Assembly: GCA_947461645.1 (NCBI GenBank)
Contig: CANHMN010000049.1
Span: 1-9,768 of the forward strand
Source: Chitinophagaceae bacterium
GTDB taxonomy: Bacteria > Bacteroidota > Bacteroidia > Chitinophagales > Chitinophagaceae
DNA length: 9,768 nt
Direction: 5' to 3'
Position numbers and translations under genes: made by a program. Positions 7,316 through 9,768 of this stretch are shown here, one piece after another. How positions within the stretch are numbered: the first letter of the stretch is position 1; every line of letters begins with the position of its first letter. The notes under the pieces were generated by a model. It was given only the letters and a program-made list of their open reading frames with translations, did no database searches and was not told where the DNA came from.

Positions 7316-8992
7316 ATGACAGAGACAATGCAACAAAAATCTAACCACCCGAAAGGGCTGTGGGTTCTTTTTGGAACAGAGATGTGGGAGCGTTTCAATT
7401 TTTATGGGATGAGAGCCCTGTTGACACTGTTCATTGTGAACGCACTTATGATCAGCAAGGAACAATCTTCTATCATTTATGGCGGATTCCTTGGGCTATG
7501 CTATCTGACCCCCATGCTCGGTGGCTTCATCTCCGACCGATTCCTCGGCAATCGTAATTGCATCATGCTGGGCGGGACCTTGATGGCTATCGGTCAGTTG
7601 CTATTGTTTACCAGTGCGTCTATTTTTGACACCAATCTGCCTTTAGCCACAAATATTCTCTACGTGGCACTTGGGGTGTTGATTTTTGGAAACGGCTTTT
7701 TTAAACCCAACATCTCCAGCATGGTGGGTAGCTTGTATCCAAAATCGGAAAAGAATAAACTCGATACCGCCTTCACCATTTTTTACATGGGTATTAATGT
7801 TGGGGCATTTCTTGGTCAGCTGATCTGTCCTTTAATTGGAGATGTGGTGGATGATGGCATTCGCAATGTGTATGCATTCAAATGGGGATTTTTAGCTGCA
7901 GCCATAGCGATGTTGCTGGGTACCCTGACATTTTTCTTTTTGAAAAACAAATACGTAGTTGCGCCTGATGGCAAAGCCATTGGTGGATTGCCCTCCAAAA
8001 ATAATGCAGAAGATTACGAAGAGGGTGAAGCACAAAAAGCTCATTTTACCAATGCTTCCGTTGCAATTGCTGCAGTGGTGTTAGTTGCCTTGGTTTATGT
8101 GTTTCATACATTCATGGGACAAAACTTGATTTACTCCACGATCTACAGCGCCGGCATTACGCTGGCAGGATTGATCCTGTCTGATAAAACCTTGAACAAC
8201 ATCGAACGTGACCGCATCCTCGTTATTTACATCGTTTCATTCTTCGTGATTTTCTTCTGGGCTGCCTTTGAACAGGCTGGTTCTTCTCTCACATTCATCG
8301 CGGATTATCAAACTGACCGAAACATTCTAGGCTGGGATATGCCTCCTTCCATGGTGCAAATATTCAATGGCATCTTTGTGGTCATTTTTGCTGTTCCATT
8401 CAGCTTGCTTTGGGACAAGCTTCGTGCCAATGGCAAAGAGCCCATCTCTCCCGCCAAACAAGCGTTGGGCTTGCTTTTGATTGCAGTGAGTTACTTCATC
8501 ATCGCGCACAATGTGAAAGACCTGGGCAACTCCGGATTGCTGGGTGTGCATTGGTTGATTTTGCTTTACCTGATTCAAACTTGGGCCGAACTTTGTTTGT
8601 CACCAATCGGACTTTCACTGGTAGGTAAACTTGCCCCCAAGCGTTTTGCATCACTCTTGTTTGGTGTTTTCTTTATGAGCAGTGCTTCAGGGTATGCGCT
8701 GGCAGGGACATTAGGTTCCATTCTTCCCGCTACCGGTGATCAATTTGAGGCTTGCAAAAAAGCAGGATTCAGCCTGCAAGCGATTTTGGACAAAACCATT
8801 GTTCCTACTGCAGAGCAAATTAAGTTTTTAGCAGAAAACAAAATCAGCGATCACTATCCTGCATTTGCCGGATTCACCATTCATAATCTGTTTGAATTTT
8901 TCATGGTGTTTGTGGTGCTTTGTGGTGTAGCATCGGCATTATTATTCATGCTGGTTCCAAAGTTGAAAAAGATGATGCACGGCATCAATTAA
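7316..8992 (+). CDS. POT/PTR-family di-/tripeptide:proton symporter
   Basis: The chosen start ATG at 7316 gives 558 residues, beginning MTETMQQKSNHPKGLWVLFG. Proton-coupled oligopeptide transporters import di- and tripeptides across the inner membrane. The diagnostic ExxER motif is at 22-26 in TEMWERFNFYGMRALL (21-36). NGFFKPNISSMVGSLY (126-141) and FYMGINVGAFLGQ (156-168) match the PTR2 signatures. FWAAFEQAGSS (314-324) is the conserved TM7 motif, and WAELCLSPIGLSLVGKLAP (423-441) carries the conserved TM10 glutamate (E425). About 14 transmembrane helices are visible, with a soluble loop near 211-245 and another near 478-515. The frame extends upstream to 7100, but that stretch does not resemble the family; an alternative Met is residue 5 (7328). 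The gene stands alone on its strand and ends in a strong terminator. The exact substrate cannot be told from sequence. Confidence 0.95.
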   Translation: MTETMQQKSNHPKGLWVLFGTEMWERFNFYGMRALLTLFIVNALMISKEQSSIIYGGFLGLCYLTPMLGGFISDRFLGNRNCIMLGGTLMAIGQLLLFTSASIFDTNLPLATNILYVALGVLIFGNGFFKPNISSMVGSLYPKSEKNKLDTAFTIFYMGINVGAFLGQLICPLIGDVVDDGIRNVYAFKWGFLAAAIAMLLGTLTFFFLKNKYVVAPDGKAIGGLPSKNNAEDYEEGEAQKAHFTNASVAIAAVVLVALVYVFHTFMGQNLIYSTIYSAGITLAGLILSDKTLNNIERDRILVIYIVSFFVIFFWAAFEQAGSSLTFIADYQTDRNILGWDMPPSMVQIFNGIFVVIFAVPFSLLWDKLRANGKEPISPAKQALGLLLIAVSYFIIAHNVKDLGNSGLLGVHWLILLYLIQTWAELCLSPIGLSLVGKLAPKRFASLLFGVFFMSSASGYALAGTLGSILPATGDQFEACKKAGFSLQAILDKTIVPTAEQIKFLAENKISDHYPAFAGFTIHNLFEFFMVFVVLCGVASALLFMLVPKLKKMMHGIN

Positions 8993-9014
8993 TCGATCAG
9001 AAATATTAAAATTG

Positions 9015-9044
9015 AAAGCGACTCCAATTGGGGTCGCTTTTTTT
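9015..9044 (+). terminator. Strong intrinsic terminator of the transporter gene, probably bidirectional
   Basis: AAAGCGACTCC (9015-9025) pairs with GGGGTCGCTTT (9030-9040) around an AATT loop, with one G-U pair, and is followed by further T's to 9044. It begins 22 bp after the transporter stop. Read from the minus strand the stem is followed by a moderately U-rich stretch, so it may also stop yidD transcripts arriving from the other side. Its last two bases overlap the yidD stop codon (9043-9045). Confidence 0.9.
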
Positions 9045-9273
9045 ATGGAACAGGATCAAATCCGCTGCTGCCCCAGGGGTGACATTTAGATAATCTTTTC
9101 AACGTGAGCCACAATCCTTTTAATGGACCATGTTTCTTTAAAGCCTCGATTCCATAATGAGAACAGGTTGGTGTGAATCTACACTTGGGTCCCAGCATGG
9201 GCGAGATTATCCATTGGTAGCATTTTATCAAAAAGATAAAAGGGAGACTAAGCAGGTGTTTGATTTTTTTCAT
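9043..9273 (-). CDS. yidD: YidD, membrane protein insertion efficiency factor
   Basis: This 76-residue protein has a hydrophobic, amphipathic N-terminus and the full YidD signature: [20 protein letters not shown] (19-38), then [11 protein letters not shown] (39-49), and ends [13 protein letters not shown] (64-76). Three cysteines (31, 37, 64) stand at the family positions. YidD acts at the cytoplasmic face of the inner membrane near YidC and assists membrane-protein insertion. It starts at ATG 9271-9273, inside the end of rnpA (26 bp overlap in another frame), which implies translational coupling. The order rpmH-rnpA-yidD is widely conserved. Length is normal for the family. Confidence 0.96.
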   Translation of the reverse strand: MKKIKHLLSLPFIFLIKCYQWIISPMLGPKCRFTPTCSHYGIEALKKHGPLKGLWLTLKRLSKCHPWGSSGFDPVP

Positions 9274-9655
9274 CCAGCTTATTTTTGATTTTCTTAATCA
9301 GGGTTGACACAGCTGCATGCATCTGTTGTTGCGTAGGCAAGTCTTTACCCAAGTACATCAAAAAGATGGACATGCTTACTTTTTGATGTTTCAAGTATTC
9401 TTCAAGTTCATGCTTCTGCAGCCTGAAAGACTCCCTAATCAACCTTTTGATTCGGTTTCGATCGGTAGCTTTTTTAAAATGACGACTGCTAACTGTAATT
9501 CCCGTTTGGAGATTTGTTTCCGGATTTTCGTTAATCCAAATTGCTTTCAGGCTATTGGATAAAACGGACCTTCCCTCAGCAAAAACTTTCTGTATTGTTT
9601 TTCTGCTTTTTAAGCGAGCGTCTTTTCCAAACTTATATCGTTGCTGCTGATTCAA
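9248..9655 (-). CDS. rnpA: Ribonuclease P protein component
   Basis: This 135-residue basic protein is the protein subunit of RNase P, which binds the catalytic RNA and helps cleave 5' leaders from pre-tRNAs. The RNR signature is clear at 61-78 ([18 protein letters not shown]). The N-terminal segment [20 protein letters not shown] (9-28) matches the family opening. The start is TTG at 9653-9655: the frame is closed by TAA four codons upstream, there is no ATG before residue 95, and the family core begins at once, so a non-ATG start is nearly forced (ATT three codons upstream is the only alternative). The gene is followed by yidD with a 26 bp overlap and preceded by a terminator that ends only about 27 bp before the start. 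Confidence 0.95.
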   Translation of the reverse strand: MNQQQRYKFGKDARLKSRKTIQKVFAEGRSVLSNSLKAIWINENPETNLQTGITVSSRHFKKATDRNRIKRLIRESFRLQKHELEEYLKHQKVSMSIFLMYLGKDLPTQQQMHAAVSTLIKKIKNKLDEKNQTPA

Positions 9656-9681
9656 TGCTTCAATTTAGTGAATCCAGGAAT

Positions 9682-9710
9682 AAAAAAAAGCCCTTGCAGA
9701 AGCAAAGGCT
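9682..9710 (-). terminator. Intrinsic terminator between rpmH and rnpA
   Basis: On the minus strand AGCCTTTGC (9710-9702), loop TTCT, then GCAAGGGCT (9697-9689) form a nine-pair stem with one G-U pair, followed by seven T's (9688-9682). This is a textbook intrinsic terminator. It lies 22 bp after the rpmH stop and 27 bp before the rnpA start. The plus-strand reading has no T tract after the stem, so it works in one direction only. Confidence 0.87.
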
Positions 9711-9732
9711 GTGAAAATTAATTAGACTGCAA

Positions 9733-9768
9733 TTATTTTTTAGAACCATGTTCGTCAGAAACGGTCAA
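9733..9768 (-). CDS. rpmH: Ribosomal protein L34, C-terminal fragment (5' end outside window)
   Basis: Only eleven codons and TAA are inside the window, reading LTVSDEHGSKK. This matches the C-terminal tail of Bacteroidota L34, where an RRAKGRKKLTVSDE-type ending is common. The place directly upstream of rnpA and yidD is the conserved position of rpmH. L34 is a small basic protein of the large ribosomal subunit. The call depends on synteny plus a short tail, but the two agree. Confidence 0.85.
   Translation of the reverse strand: MTVSDEHGSKK

Noticed and set aside
1..9768. Search for mobile elements, CRISPR repeats, tRNA/rRNA, toxin-antitoxin or defence genes
   Set aside because: No transposase, integrase, direct-repeat array, RNA cloverleaf or small paired genes were seen; all long stretches are accounted for by housekeeping genes.

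Overview
This window looks like ordinary core chromosome from a member of the Bacteroidota, probably near Chitinophagales/Sphingobacteriales. The assignment rests on protein resemblance, on the gene order mreB-mreC-mreD-mrdA-rodA, on the absence of recognisable Shine-Dalgarno sequences before most starts, and on two candidate promoters that partly resemble the Bacteroidota -33 TTG / -7 TAnnTTTG pattern. I see no mobile element, CRISPR array, tRNA, rRNA, phage or defence gene.

Layout: (1) Positions 1-879, minus strand, hold the N-terminal 293 codons of a secreted DUF4140/DUF4139 protein (MuiA-like), cut by the window edge. (2) Positions 942-7065, minus strand, hold the complete elongasome cluster, transcribed mreB, mreC, mreD, mrdA (PBP2), rodA. 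(3) Positions 7066-7315 are a divergent intergenic region with one candidate promoter per direction. (4) Positions 7316-8992, plus strand, hold a POT/PTR-family peptide:proton symporter. (5) Positions 9015-9044 hold a strong terminator between the converging transporter and yidD genes. (6) Positions 9043-9768, minus strand, hold the conserved rpmH-rnpA-yidD block. Only the last 11 codons of rpmH are inside the window, and an intrinsic terminator lies between rpmH and rnpA.

How the genes work together: MreB filaments, MreC and MreD form the scaffold that positions and activates the RodA glycosyltransferase and PBP2 transpeptidase pair, which makes side-wall peptidoglycan. The rpmH-rnpA-yidD block joins a ribosomal protein, the tRNA 5'-maturation protein and a membrane-protein insertion helper. 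The peptide transporter and the MuiA-like gene are neighbours with no clear functional link to either block.

Points deserving a second look are at the level of individual proteins and starts. The PBP2 replaces residues that are usually metal ligands near its active site. RodA has an enlarged catalytic extracellular loop without the usual acidic-Asp-Pro motif. Three genes (mreC, mrdA, rnpA) appear to start at TTG or GTG. The rpmH/rnpA terminator almost touches the rnpA start. I found no previously undescribed multi-gene system.
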